Assembly (NCBI GenBank): GCA_030533445.1
Contig: CM060070.1
Span: 20,774,001 to 20,838,000 of the forward strand
DNA: 64,000 bases
Source of the DNA: Cyprinodon diabolis
Lineage: Eukaryota; Chordata; Actinopteri; Cyprinodontiformes; Cyprinodontidae
Direction: 5' to 3'
Of this stretch, positions 1 through 14,300 are shown piece after piece (the stretch's first letter is position 1; each line of letters starts with the position of its first letter). The translations under genes and the position numbers were made by a program. The notes beneath the pieces were generated by a model. The model saw only the letters and a list, made by a program, of their open reading frames with translations, made no database searches and was not told the DNA's origin.

Positions 1-149
1 CCAAAACTCTGGACAACACCACATCACAGGTATTAGAGCATCTAAAAAAACATTTAAATAATGTAATAAATTGCTTTTTATTTATCTTTTATATGGGACA
101 GCTTTTTTTAAAAGGATGAGGCCAAGGTCATTGGTTTCACAGCTGTTTT

Positions 150-330
150 ATTGAACGTTTTAATTGGTGTGCGGGGAGATGCTGACATGCAGAGTTTACA
201 ACAGTCTTCATTTTGCAGTGGATTACTTTTTAGGCACTGGAATGTATTTGTACTGACACCTTTTGCAGCAATGGTTTTGCGGCACGTCTTACAAATTAGT
301 GCGTTTTGTTCCACGTTCTTGGCGTTAAAT
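150..330 (-). pseudogene. BED-type zinc-finger remnant (hAT/ZBED-like)
   Basis: The minus strand codes VEQNALICKTCRKTIAAKG. This resembles the CxxC half of a BED finger as found at the N-terminus of hAT transposases and ZBED genes. The His half is not intact and the frame has a stop just upstream (TAA in place of a residue). The region immediately right (350-440) is CpG-richer, with GCCGCCATATTT and TTCCGG, which could be the old transposon's promoter. No TIRs were identified. Confidence 0.4.
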
Positions 331-349
331 CAAACCATGCCATTTACTG

Positions 350-440
350 CTTAGCGGAAACACCAGCTGCCGCCATATTTCGTTTTCCGGTTGCTGTAGT
401 GTGCGTGCCGCGCAGACAATAATCCTGTGTGGAGGAGGGG
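350..440. promoter_or_regulatory. small CpG-richer stretch with YY1-like and ETS-like sites
   Basis: GCCGCCATATTT (YY1-like) and TTTTCCGG (ETS-like) lie within 25 bp, in the only locally CpG-rich part of the first kilobase. It could be a promoter for the adjacent minus-strand BED-finger remnant or an alternative dnajc6 promoter. The evidence is motif resemblance only. Confidence 0.2.
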
Positions 441-802
441 TTTAAATGCATTCAAAGTGTGTGTCAGAAATAAAACACTCGGTGAAATAGATGCAGACGG
501 CTTAATGTGTACTTAATTATTGCAATAGAGTCAACTTCTGTCTCATTTTAATATTAACTTTTACTGTTTCTAATGTAAAGCACTAGCAGCATCAGTTATC
601 TTGCCACCAACTATAAAATTAAACTAGCCTTTACCCATTAGATTTATTTTGATTATTATAAGTTATCCATGGGTTGACAATCATGTCTTCTCTTTCATCT
701 GTAAAATACTGAATAAGTTGTTTTCTGTGTGGATCCACACCAGCCTGTCTGATTGGGTGCCCCTTCAGTGGATTCAAGTCTGCATAATGTTTTTATTTTC
801 AG
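441..802 (+). other. intron (or 5' flank) before dnajc6 exon a
   Basis: AT-rich sequence with no recognised gene or repeat. It ends in the polypyrimidine-rich acceptor of exon a. Confidence 0.5.
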
Positions 803-938
803 ATATGGATGCAGGCTACGGGGGAGGGCTGTTGGACATGGTGAAGGGAGGAGCAGGGAAGTTCTTCAGTAACTTTAAAGACAACTTAAAAGACACTCTA
901 AAGGACACCTCAACAAAGGTCATGCATCAGGTCGCCAC
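803..938 (+). CDS. dnajc6: dnajc6 coding exon a (N-terminus, residues 1-45)
   Basis: The acceptor is TTTTATTTTCAG and the donor ACgtaagt. The exon starts with AT, which would complete an Asp codon from an upstream exon, then ATG at 805. It codes the conserved auxilin N-terminus ([20 protein letters not shown]) followed by a Lys/Asp-rich helix. An unspliced reading frame runs through the acceptor from 649, but that is a chance extension. Known vertebrate auxilins have about a dozen residues before this Met, so the true start may lie upstream of the window or this Met may serve a shorter isoform. Confidence 0.92.
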
Positions 939-3900
939 GTAAGTAAACCCTAAACTCATATTGCATTTCCAGAATTTTGAGGAAGTTAAGGTTTCACATC
1001 GGGTAATCTATATTTTACTCTTGTTAATGATCAAAGTATATTTATCTTCCTTTATAAAGATGTCCTGTTTGCATATTAGGCCCAATCTTTAAAGGGTTTG
1101 TATGTAAAACAATATGCAAAACGATAGCATGAGCAAATCAGCATTTCAATCAGGTGCAACTCAAATTGTATTTCTAAAATGAGCAGAATAGCAGGAGCAA
1201 ACTTTTAAGCGTTTGGCATTATGAATATATGTTAAATATATCTGCTGATGACTAAACTGCACAAGTATATGGCAGGAGGATATGCAAAAGTAATGTCTCA
1301 TCACCTGCAACGCTATTTCTCAACCCTTAAATTTTTGGTTTTCAAGGTTATGTGCAAAGTTACAAGTAAATTAAGTTGCGAGTAAACAAATTTGCAAGTT
1401 AATTGTGCTGCGACAGCTGATGGAGAGAGATTCTGTGCACATGTGAACATATGTGGACTGTCCGAAATAACACAATTAGAATAATAGTAGTGAGGAAAAA
1501 TGACAAATCAACACAATCAACAATCTTAAGCCCCATTTACATTACCCTCTGAATACCGATCCGTGCTGAGCTTGGATTAGTTAACCGTGCCAAGCTTGGT
1601 TTTCATGATCGTTTGCACATTACGCTAGTACGGTTCCTCGCCTCCTAGTGACAATCTACGGTACTACTACCCTCTAGAGGGAATCAAGCAAGTCAACGTT
1701 GTGGTTCAGGAAGTTTGGTTATGATTGTAATATTTTGTTGTTTGCGGAGAGTCACGCAAAGAATGCAGCCTTTGGTGAATTTACTTGACAGAGTCGACTT
1801 TTAGGAAGTGGATACGACAAATGATAGTCTAATCGGGGCTTACAGATGCAGGAAACAACAACAGACGTTGAGGTTCATCACACTGCTAAGCAAAATCATC
1901 ACTGGAAATCATGTTGCAAGGTAGGGAAGCTAGTATTTTTATGAATATCTGAAATTTCATAATTACAGAGGCTGACTGTAAGAAGATTATGCGGTCTGCT
2001 CAGGCACTCTTTGTTATCAGAGAACCGTGCCAAAAAATGAACCAATGCAAGCCCTACTCATGAACTAGTACCAAGTTAGCACTGTTCGTTGTGTCTGGCA
2101 CAATCTGACAGTTATCTTGGTTACCGTGCACGGACCGATCTCGCCACGGTTTCAAAAGGGTAGTGTAAATGGGGCTTTAATCTAAGGTTCACAAACGTTT
2201 TTTTTTGCCTTGCACCCCCTTCTGTGTCCCAACCAGATTAACCACACCCGTCAGCTTTTAGCCAGCTGAATAATTCCCCATATTATTAATTATGATTGTT
2301 CAAAAATGTTCTCTGCTGATTTAATCCAATGTTTAAAAGGTGGATCAGACAAACAGCATGTTTTGTTTCTGCCATTTTCTCTCCTTAATACACTGTTTTT
2401 ATTTTCTCTTACGGCCTAAGTTGAGCCATAAATAACGGTTGTTGATTGGAAACAACAACAAAATTGTTCCAGATTTATCCTTAAATTGACATCGGTTAGA
2501 GTTAAGCTGTCTTAGGGTTCAATGTAAATGCCTGATGTAATACAGCTAAACTTTACAGGGTGTCTAAAATTGTTGGACAAATTCTTGCATGGGATATATG
2601 ACATATAATATTAGAGACAAGGCATGAAATATTTAATTATAAGATTTGTATTTTTACAAGGATATTTTCAAGTTAGGTTGTTTTAGATTTTAAAAAGCAT
2701 CTTCCTTAAAAACTACTGAAAATAAATTGCAAGTTTAGTCTATATTTTTCTTATCGTTCTTTAATATTTTTCATGATTTAATTAATTAATTTTTTTTACT
2801 ATTTTTCCTGCAGAACGATTAGAGTTTATTCAGTTATTTTTTTTAATTTCCAATACTTGCAGGTGCTTTACATCTGAAAGGCCTCATGTTTCTGTTAACT
2901 TCTGTGGCGATGGGCTCCACCATGTTGAATGATGATCTAATATAACTGCAGTTATTGTTTCACGCTTTTGTTGTTCTTTCAGGCATTTTCTGAACCCTTC
3001 AACGAACTGTGATCTATAGATTATAAATAAACCTACCTGCAGAGTGGGTGAATTGGCTCTATCTTTCATGTGTTGTTTGGTTGCTTACAGTAACTGTCTG
3101 TTGGAGCTTAAAAAAGGAACCGCTCATTGTGGATGGAGGGAGGAAACTGGAGGTTGACACGGCTCAATTGTTCCAGTATGTTTGTGCACAGGCATCTGCT
3201 CTGGCCTGCACAAAGGGGCCTCTGTATTTCACAGGCATACACTCACACATACACAGCTCGTATGTGTCTTGACTCAGCAAGTTTGATGGTATTTATTCCT
3301 CTCTCATGTCCCCCTCTTCCAGTCATTCTGTACAGTTTTAATCCTTTTTTTCCCCTCTCTCTGTTTCTCTGTTGTCTTTTCCTTCTCTAGCTGAATTATT
3401 CATGTCGGCACATGGTGCCAAATGGCCTGTGCTCTGCTGATCCTAATGTATTCATTTCATTCAGGCCATGCATGCAGGGGTGTGTGTTTGAGTGGAGTTT
3501 AAAGGTATTTGTGAGTGTGCTGTTTGCATGATGGGGAGGTAGGAGCAGAAGCTGAAGGAGTATAAACAAAAATAGTTCAGAATATTTACAGACATTCAGA
3601 GTCACTCCTAAGCATTGCTGCTGTTATTTTTTTTTGCCTTTGTGGAATTTAATCCTGGTCCTGTACTATATATAGCCAAGGACAAAATCAATGCAGGGAT
3701 CACTAGAAATAACAATGACCTACAGTTTAACTAATCAAATCTATATAAAGCCAAATTATATAGTGATTTACAAGTATATTGAAGAAAAAAAGTTTTCTTG
3801 GTAGTTAATCTGATAGACTAACATAGAGTACTGCATGAATGTGAAGTAGAAAGAAAACATTGCATAGTTTAGTACATTTTCTAAACATTTTGATGTAAAT

Positions 3901-6900
3901 ATATATTCTGTTGAACCAGTATGCTATACTTACTACTGCATGCATGGGTTTACCACCTTAGCACATCAACATCAACATGTTGCCTTTTTTTTCAGTAAAA
4001 ACTCTCTAACTAAACATCCAGTTTTCTTTCCTCTCACCCTTTAACAATTGAAATTGCTTTGAACTTTGATCGGGCCTTTCCAGCTAAAGAAACTGCTTAA
4101 ATCTAAACCACTGTCCAGTTCCTCTGTTAGTAGGTTTAGTGTGTTTTTCCTATTACATGGTGAACCTTTGCCCCTGTCTCTAGTCTACTCACTAAATAAT
4201 ATATATAATATATATTATGGAACCTATTGTATTGGCTAAAATCCTATATTTTAGGCTACTGGTGGTTGTTGTTGAAAGGCATTGGTTTTATATTCGCTCA
4301 ATTAAGATTCAGAATGCTGATCTTCCGTTTGACATAAAATAAAGTCATTTATTTTCAGTACAATGTCCATTGTCTTACTGTTTCCCTTAAGATCCACATA
4401 AATTCGATATACACCCAAACCAAGCACAATAGAAAACTGTTTGCCTCACCCTATTAACAACACCTGAACAGAATTGATGGTTGACCTTAAATAACCCATC
4501 CCCCCATCAGACAAACAGAACTCAAAATTAAATACACCCCCTGGTGGCGACAAACACCAAAGGATAAATGGCTCCTACACCTATATTACCTATATTACAT
4601 ATATTATGGAACCTACACAGGTTCCTATAGTATTGGAACCTGTGTAGGACTCCAATTTGCCAAAGGCAGTGATCAATTATGATAATAAATACAATAGTTG
4701 ACAGTTTGAAGGTAAATCTTCTTCCTTTATTCTGCATGTATCTTCTAAATGATCTGTTAGCATTCGAGGTAAAAGCAACAATTTTACTGGATACCCCTGA
4801 GCACAGATACTTTTTTTATGTTTTCACTTACCTTATGCTATTTTAAAAACTTATGCTTTACCAAGAGGGATGCTGGTTACTGGCTTTAAACTTCCAATTT
4901 GTGAAAGCGTCTGGCAGTTTCCTACTACTGCATGTATTGTTCTAGTGTTTGTTATACCCCGGCTGTACTATTGTGTATATGCCTTACCTGTGTACTGTTC
5001 ATAAAGATAATGTAGGACAGAGGTCTTCAACAGGGGTCCGTGGCCCCTAGGGGGGCCCCGGAGGTACTGCATGGGGGTCGTGAAAGTTTTTTTTTTTTTT
5101 TGTTTACTGTATATTCTCCTCTGTAATTTTTTCCACTAATTGAAATGCCTTTAAAAATACATTAACGTGAATTCAACACACAGTAGTAAAAAGATAAATG
5201 AAGGCAGAAGATTTCTTTCAGTCATCAATGCACACATTCAGCGACACACAGGAGCTCGTTCAAGGTGGGCACCGTTTCATTCACAACACCTGTCCAATCA
5301 ACCAGGAATCAGAAATACTTTAATAATCCCAGGGAGAAATTACTTTAATTACGTGATTCTGTCTGTTGTTGAGTGACTATAGAACCAGTTTGATACAATA
5401 TTCGGGGGTCCCCGCTCCATCTTGCCATGAGTTTGGGGGTCCTTGGCCTGGAAAACGTTGAAGAACCCTGCTGTAGGAGATAAATGAAACTTCAGCCTTG
5501 TGTTTCCTCTCCTCTTACACTGTAGTATACCTGTAGGATATGTAATATGATATACAGCTCTGTGTTTCTCATTTGGAATTATATACTTTATTCTTAGGCC
5601 TTATTCACACCTCTCCAAATCAGTGTTTACAGGTGTGGCCATAAGGCTACACTTTGGTCTTATAGCTCCTAAGGTATTTGTTTCAGAGGTTTTGTCCATC
5701 TGTGTTGTTTGGTGAAGCAAATGAAGCAGATATTTTCCAAATGCTTCATTATTGTACAGCTGAACTGCTGTGTATGTATTGTGGGGGTCAGTTGTGACAA
5801 AAATATTAGTTGATCCACCTGATTATGACTTGGTTTTAATAGAATTCCTTATTTCCCACATCTTCTTTAGAGTTAAAAATGAAAAGCTAAACAGCATTTT
5901 AATGTTTTTTCTTTTCTTATTTAGTGAAATTAAAAGTTATTATTCTCCACCCAATTTTAAAGGCTTAATGGAGCATTGGATGCAATATGTAAGGTTCTAT
6001 TAGACACCCAGAGATTCACCAATATTTAGTATGCAATCCTTACTCATGTGTGAGGATAGTTACCTTTAAAGGGCCTACAGGTGCTGGTCATAAAATTAGA
6101 ATATCATGAAAAAGTAGATTGATTTCAGTAATTCCATTTAAAAAGTGAAACTTGTATATTATCTTCATACATTACATACAAACTCATATATTTCAGATGT
6201 TTATTTTGTTTAATTTTGATGATTACAAATGACAACAAATGAAAATCTCAAATTCATCATATCAGAAAATTAGAATATTACTGAAGACCAATAAAAACAA
6301 AGGATTTATAGAAATGTTGGCCAACTGAAAAGTATGAACATGAAAAGTATGAGCATGTACAGCACTCAGTATTTAGTTGGGCCTCCTTTGGCCTATATTA
6401 CTGCAGCAATGCGGCGTGGCATGGAGTCGATCAGTCTGTGGCACTGCTCAGGTGTTATGATAGCCCAGGTTGCTCTAATAGTGGCTTTTAGCTCTTCTGA
6501 ATTGTTGGGTCTGGTGTATTGCATCTTCTTCTTCACAATACCCCATAGATTTTCTATGGGGTTAAGGTCAGGAGAGTTTGCTGGCCAATTAAGAACAGGG
6601 ATACCATGGTCCTTCAACCAGGTACTGGTAGCTTTGGCACTGTGTGCAGGTGCCAAGTCCTGTTGGAAAATGAAATCTGCATCTCCAAAAAGTTGGTCAG
6701 CTGCAGGAAGCATGAAGTGCTCTAAAACTTCCTGGTATGTGGCTGCGTTGACCCTGGACCTCAGAAAACACAATGGACCAACACCAGCTGATGACATGGC
6801 ACCCCAAACCATCACTGACTGTGGAAACTTTACACTGGACTTCAAGCAACGTGGATGAAGTGCCTCTCTTCTTTTCCTCCAGACTCTGGGACCTTGATTT

Positions 6901-9900
6901 CCAAAGGAAATGCAAAATTTACTTTCATCAGAGAACATGACTTTGGACCACTCACCAGCAGTCCAGTCCTGTTTCTCTTTAGCCCAGGCAAGACGCTTCT
7001 GACGCTGTCTGTGGTTCAAGAGTGGCTTGACACAAGGAATGCGACAGCAGAAACCCATGTCTTTCATACGTCTGTGTGTGGTGGTTCTTGAAGCACTCAC
7101 TCCAGCTGCAGTCCACTCTTTGTGAATCTCCCCCACATTTTTGAATGGGTTTTGTTTCACAATCCTCTCCAGGGTGCGGTTATCTCTCTTGCTTGTACAC
7201 TTTTTTCGACCACATCTTTTCCTTCCCTTCGCCTCTCTATTAATGTGCTTGGACACTGAGCTCTGTGAACAGCCAGCCTCTTTAGCGATGACCTTTTGTG
7301 TCTTGCCCTCCTTGTGCAAGGTGTCGATGGTCGTCTTTTGGACAACTGTCAAGTCAGCAGTCTTCCCCATGATTGTGTAGCCTATAGAACTAGACTGAAA
7401 GACCATTTAAAGGCTTTTGCAGGTGGTTTGAGTTAATTAGCTGATTAGAGTGTGGCACCAGGGGCCATCAATTTTGAACCTTTTCACAATATTCTAATTT
7501 TCTGATATGATGAATTTGAGATTTTCATTTGTTGTCATTTGTAATCATCAAAATTAAACAAAATAAACATCTGAAATATATGAGTTTGTATGTAATGTAT
7601 GAATATAATATACAAGTTTCACTTTTTAAATGGAATTACTGAAATCAATCTACTTTTTCATGATATTCTAATTTTATGACCAGCACCTGTATATCATGCA
7701 ACCTTCCTGAGCTTTTAACTATGTTATAATGCTCTCCCTTCATGAGAATCAAGCCCATAGTGGGATTTTGCTTGTCTCATACGTGTCCAAGTAATCCTTC
7801 ATTCCCTGTCATGTCCTGGAAATACTGGGTTGTACTTTCTGTTCTGGAATCACAAGTAGCCAAAACTTATCTCAATAGAACTTTCTCTACCCAACCCCTC
7901 CAGGAAGCACTTACCTTAACCTTGCTGCGCCTGCCCAGTAAACAACACTCCTTTTACAGGTCAGATTGCCATGATTATGTCTCAAAGTTGAAATGTGGCT
8001 CATTTACCAGCTAATCTGCAGAGTGACAACAACTGATTTCTTTTTGCCACAAAAGGTCTCAGACTTCAGCTTTCCTTATGTAGAGCCAAGTTGCCAGAGG
8101 TGACCTGATTAGACAAAGTTATGAAAGAGGTGGCACCCACATGGTAGAGGCAAATTCAATTTGAAGGCAAGTGTCTTTCTTCTAGGTTGGATGAAATCAG
8201 CTAAAATTTCATAACAAATAAATACTTTCTAGTACCAAAGGCAGTATTTTATAATATATGGCTATAGCTGACTAGTGTTTTATACATTGAATACCAGCTA
8301 TTCACTCAGTGTCCCTAAAAGTACCCTCACAGTTTAAAACTACAGTGTATATTCCATAAAGTCTAGCTTTTAAAGTCATATTACCTTTATAAATAGAATA
8401 AAATAATTAAGATTTATATTAAATGTCTTAAAAACCTATTTTGGGTAAGATCTACGCACACCTTTTGAACATATCTTTTTTTGTTTCGTTTTGTATATTT
8501 TTGGTTTGCATTTGGAGTTTTAGGGATTTGGAAAGTTTTCTTGTTTTATTGTGAAGCTTTTTAAATATTTCTTACTATTTGTCTTCTTAGAAACTCTGCC
8601 TTAGTTAATTTGCAAGTAAAACCCTGGAAACTGTTAAGGAGCAAGTCTGGAGCTTATTGGAAGGAAAAATAAACTTTTAGAGTTGCAGTCCTTACCTTGG
8701 CTCTCATTCGACACCCCAGTGACTTTCGCTCGGTTGCTGTGGACCCCTGTCTCATTGATATTCAAAGCAACACAATCTCTTTGTTTCTGTACCTGTTTAA
8801 CCCGAGAATGAGCCACAGACCCACTTTGGCCCAAATGTTAAACAGTCTATATTAGGATCTCTGAGGAAACTTTAAGTTCAAATATAAAACTTTAACTGCA
8901 AATACTCAAACAGCTTTTGTTTTAAAATATATGTGAGGCTTTTTGTTTGAATTTGTGTTTTGATTTACTAGAGACTCTTCTGTGACTCCTCTCCTCTCAG
9001 ATAATTGAGCCCAACAATCATTTTATGCTCCAACATTCACTTCCCAAGTACAAATACCTTTTTATATTGCTGGAGCTGCTGGCTACTGCACGTGTGTTAA
9101 CTGGTTTCTCATAAAAAAACAAAACTAATCTGTCAAAAAGTTTTTTTTTTTTTTGCTTTGAGGTAGAATTTGTCTATCCATTGTGTTAAAAACCTTAAAT
9201 GTAATAATTTAAGGTTATTTATGAAGATGTAATTGAGTCCTCTTTTCCGCAATCTAGATGTCCAGGCTTGGTTTGTACTGGGTCTCTATATCAGCAACTC
9301 ATAATAACAGAGAGTGGTCTGTGCCAGCTCAGTTGACTCCACAGGATTTTCATAGTGAACTACTATTGACTCACTTTTAAGGAACAACACTGGTAGATAA
9401 ATGTGTGCTACTCCTCTGGTTTAATCTGGTGGTTCCTTTCTGCTGTCTATCATTCCGTTGCAGGAAAGGATTGACTATCTCTGTGTATGCGTAGCTGCTT
9501 CTTCTTCAAAAATAGGAAATATAATGTATGGCTAAGCCTGTGAAGTAAAAGGAATGGTATTCATTGGGGGGATTCCCACTTAGTATCTACTTGATTCAGG
9601 GAAGCCCAGTCGACAGTAGTAATCCTGATTAAAAAGTCCTTACACAGACACAGAAGCCTGTACTCCAGTTTCTCAGATTTGCATTTCATTCATCCCACTG
9701 ATTTAACAGGAACCGTCAGAATCCCTGAATTGAAATGTTTGAAGTTCATGTGCTGACCTTCTCTTTGTGAATTTGATTGTCTTTAATTGTCTTTAAAAAC
9801 AATATTTGACCTTCTGTATGTATTTATGGAAACAAATACATGTTCATTGTGGTTCTAAAGAAATAAAACATTTATTTCATTTATATTGAGGAAAAAGTAT

Positions 9901-11255
9901 GCAGTAAATCACAAAACTTACACAAAGTTTACTGTCATTTTGTGTATACAAACAAAATATCAATGCATACAGCTTACAACAGTGAATGAGCAGCTTACAA
10001 CAGTGAAATGAAATGAATATTACCATTTATAAAGTGCAGCAGTGATCAAGAGTGTAAACAGGGAAAAAGAAAAGGAAAAGAAAACCAGAAAAGGAAACCA
10101 GTTTAAATTTCAAAGGTGCAAAAGGCATTGATATGCAAAAGTTCAGTGCAGTGTAAAATAAATAAGTATAGTTTAAAATGCAGTAGAACAATTGAGTTGT
10201 TTTCTATTCAAAGTGGTTATGAAAACATTATCAGCCACATTGGCAATGCAAATATGTTTTCAAGTGTGCAGAGTCTAGATTAGAGTTTTCAACAATGTGA
10301 TGGCTGTGGGGAAAAAGCTGTTGCAGAATCTGCTGATCCTGCATCAAATGCTGCAAAACCTCTTCCCAGAGGGCAGCAGGGAGAACCGTCCATGGTGTTG
10401 GTGTGAGCCCCGATAAAAAGTATTCATAGATTTTTTTGACAATTCCTAACATGAGGTTCATAAACTTTAAGTTATTGTAGAGGAATGTTATGTAATAGAC
10501 CAACACAAGGTACATAACTACTGTGAGATAAAAGGAAAATATACACAGCCTCTGAGAAGGAAGAAATAAAAAGAATCTTTAAAAATGTGCCGAAATAATC
10601 AAAAATGTGTAGATAAAAAAAATGAATTGCTGTTAATATGAATTGATTATAGATTTAAGTCAGTTTTAAGAGGGGTTGTTCTTTCAAACTGCATTATTAG
10701 CATAAAAAGATCAATTTACAAGATCTTTTTTTTGTTTGTTTCAGGTACACTAAAGGAGAGCTGGACATTGCTTATATTACCTCAAGAATCATAGGTAAGA
10801 AACTGCTTTATAATAAAAAACTGTTATTATGGATGTTTATTTTATTTATTAAACATGAAATACTGGAGTAAAATGTGTAACTTATTTATTTGATACAGAC
10901 ATCATGTCAGGGGTTTGGTTGAGGTTTGAGGACCCAAATGCAGAGGCAGAGAGGCTGAGGAGATTTCTTGCAGTTTTTATGGGGGAAAAAACTGTAAACA
11001 AAGGCAGGAATCCAATAATCCAACTAATAATGTAAACCCAACCAAAACCATGGAGACATCAGGGGAAAATAATCACGAGCAGCAAGGGAGAGACGAGGTA
11101 GGAAGAAAAAAGCATTGAGATCCAGCAACGACAAGGAACCAACAAGGAGTAACAGCAGAGGGAGAGAATATATAGCTGACTGAGACAAATGCAGGACTAA
11201 CGAGCAGATGAGGAGCAGGTGTGAGAGGAGACAATGAGGGAGCCAAAGGGAAAGG

Positions 11256-11327
<72 letters not shown>

Positions 11328-14300
11328 TGGGCAACAGAGGACAACAGAAAAACCTGAGAACTAACATAAATCTAGAAACTACAACAAAACAGGAATTAAA
11401 CCAATAGGACTGGAAAGCACGGAGCAAAGTAAAATACAACAGAACCAAGACAATGAAACATCAAGCAGAAGTAATGCTCAGGTTTGTTAGCACATGAGTT
11501 AGTCTTCATCATCAGTCCTTAGAGAGCTTTTAGGACAAGGTCACAATTACATCAGATATGGATTTAAGACAGGAATTAAAACATTTAGGCATTTGTACAT
11601 GGATGAAATTAAGGCATTTGTACTTCACAAATTACTCAATGCTTTAGATTATCACGAGTATGATGATGAGGTCCAAGCCAAAGTCGGTTGAAAATTTATT
11701 TTTTCTGACCATATAATTGACATACCACTGATGGATCATTTGCTAATGGAAATCATTTTTTTTGTAATCTATTGATTTATCTAGGATTTCTCTGTTCTGA
11801 AATTCATAAATATTGTAAACATGGAAAAAAACATCTGCTTCTTTCTTTTTTTTTTTTCTTTAGTCATGACGTACCCAGCAGAGTCAGTTCAGATTGGCTA
11901 TCAGAACCACGTTGAAGACATCCGCTCCTTCCTCGACAGTCGTCATGCCGACCACTACACAGTTTTCAACCTTTCACAGCGGAACTACCGGGGCGCCAAA
12001 TTCTCAAACAGGGTGTGTGATTATATCTCATATGACTGCAGATGAAAGTGCTTGGGTACTAGTTTTAATTCAATCAACAAATCAACTTCAGGCCAAAAAG
12101 GGGGGATTTATTTGCTGTCAGGCTGCCAGTTTTGATCATCTTTCGTGGACATTTCAGCTTTTAATGAGCAGCAGTTCTCTTAAATGTGAGCTTTGAAAAA
12201 TTAGTTAAGGAAGAAGTTTTTTTTTGCTTGCTTAACTCAGGGTTCCCGCAGGTCCTTAAAAAGTCTTAAAAGTCATTGAATTCTTCAAAATAAAACTAAG
12301 GCCTTAATTGGTATTAAAATGTCTTAAATCAGTCTTTCGTAGGTCTTAATTTTTAAAACATCATAAATGGGATTATTTTTATTGCGGTTTATTTTTGTAA
12401 TTTAAATAAAACTTTAAAATTAACACATTTTTTTTTTTTTATTAAAAAAATAAAATGGCTCGCCATTATTGGTTCCATCCCGATAGTGGAACCAATAAAG
12501 CATTGTTGCAGCCAGGACATTTGGGAGATGCACCATTAACTTTTGTCTGGAAAATATGAGCAAGTGTAAATGTAACCAAAATTGGCTCCAGCCAAGAGTT
12601 TTCTCCATGGCTAAAACCAGTACCAGGGAACATAGATGAGGCACAGTGCATTTTGTGCAAGAAGTCATTCAAGCTCTGAACGATGGGAATTAAGGCAGTG
12701 GAGGCGCACATGCGAAGCACGAAAAACAAAGCATCAAAATCGAGTTACCGAGAAACAGCTGGTATTTCTCAGTTTTGTTCCACCCTTGTCTCTGCAACGC
12801 CTCCACTTATCACCAAATCAAAGATACTAAGAAAACGATACAAAGAAAAATAGCTGCAAAAAAGACTTAGCACTGGTTATTTTGTGGCTTTAAAACTGAT
12901 TTGTTTTGTTCCCTGCTAAAACAAAGTTGTGAATTCAGTTAAATAATTGTTAAAATATATCTGTCATTTGTGTGTTTTTAGCTTTCTTCCTGTATGGGAA
13001 GTTTTTCAAAATTTGAAACATTAGTGCAGTGGTTTATTTTAAAATAAACCTTTGGGTTAAGTTGTCGCAAGCAGGTTTTTCTTGTGTTTCTTGTAAATTT
13101 GGTCTTAAATTTTTATTTCAAGTGGCATTAAAATGTCTTAAAAAGTCTTCAATTTAACTTGCCTTATGCTGTAGGAATTCTGTAACTATTATCCTCAACT
13201 AGGTTGTATTTTATGTTGAGGACCTCGGGAAGACTAGAAAGACTGCATTCTGAAAGCAACAACTTTCACTATCATTTCGGCAGTTCAAAGTGAGGCCAGG
13301 AAAAGTACCAAGGCTCTTTCCCTCTGTATTAAGTAGAATCAAGCAGGTAGAATCAAGGTGCTCCTCCTGCACCTTTTGTTGTGCAATGGCAGTTTGCTCT
13401 CTGAAAGATGGCACCTACATATCCCACTTTTTTGGTTGCAAGTCACAAGAAGTTGAGTCATGATGTGAAATTGAAAGGAGCCCCATTCATCACTTCTGCT
13501 AAGGTAATAGTTGTCAGGATTTGGTTGTTGTTTGAGGACCCAAATGCAGAGGCAGGGAGGCAGAGGTGAGTTTCTTGATCATTTAATAATAATTTAACAG
13601 ACAACAGAGGCAGGAATCCAAGAATCCAAAAAGTCAAACGTGGAAAAAAAAAGTCAGGACTAACGAGCAGATTGGGAGCAGATGAGAACAGAGCAGACAG
13701 GAAAGGAGCTAGGTAAAAAGGAGAACACAAGAGGGCAGCAGAGGGCAACAAATAAAAACCTGAAAACTGAAAAATAACCAGAGAACACAACAAAATAAGA
13801 ATTAAACCACTAAAACTAGAAAACATGGAGCAAAGTAAAACTGAAAACTCAAAAGAAAACATAACAGAACCAAGACTGACAATAGTGTTTTACAGCTGCA
13901 GATGGAAAGCTAGAAGTAACATGACTTTTAACCAACTGGTCATACTGTAGGCCTTAAAAAAACAAACAAAAAAATAGCTTCACTTATAAAAATCAGCTTG
14001 TAAGGCTCACTTTATAATTAGTAGAATGGAAAAAAGGTGTTGCACCCTAGCCTTGTTAACTACTGTTTATAATATCTAATGAAAACATATTGAAAGTAAA
14101 TGTTTTAAAGATATGGAGCATGAATGTATCGGGTTAGTTTGCAGCAGAAGGAGAATTATCGCTGTTGTGCTTTACAAGAAAGTAAGATAATCACATTATT
14201 CGTTTACATTTCTTGAATTTAATACTCTGATATCTTGTTTTTATTCAAGGTCATAATATGAAAATCTTATAGCAGTTTTCCTTTTCTTCATTCAGCCTTG

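Noticed and set aside
649..802. In-frame upstream extension of dnajc6 exon a
   Set aside because: It crosses a good splice acceptor (TTTTATTTTCAG) and does not resemble any auxilin N-terminus.
6334..6858. 174-codon + frame
   Set aside because: It is the antisense shadow of the Tc1 transposase gene.
11024..11448. Three minus frames rich in Cys-Val
   Set aside because: They are translations of the (CA)n microsatellite within the LTR-like repeat.
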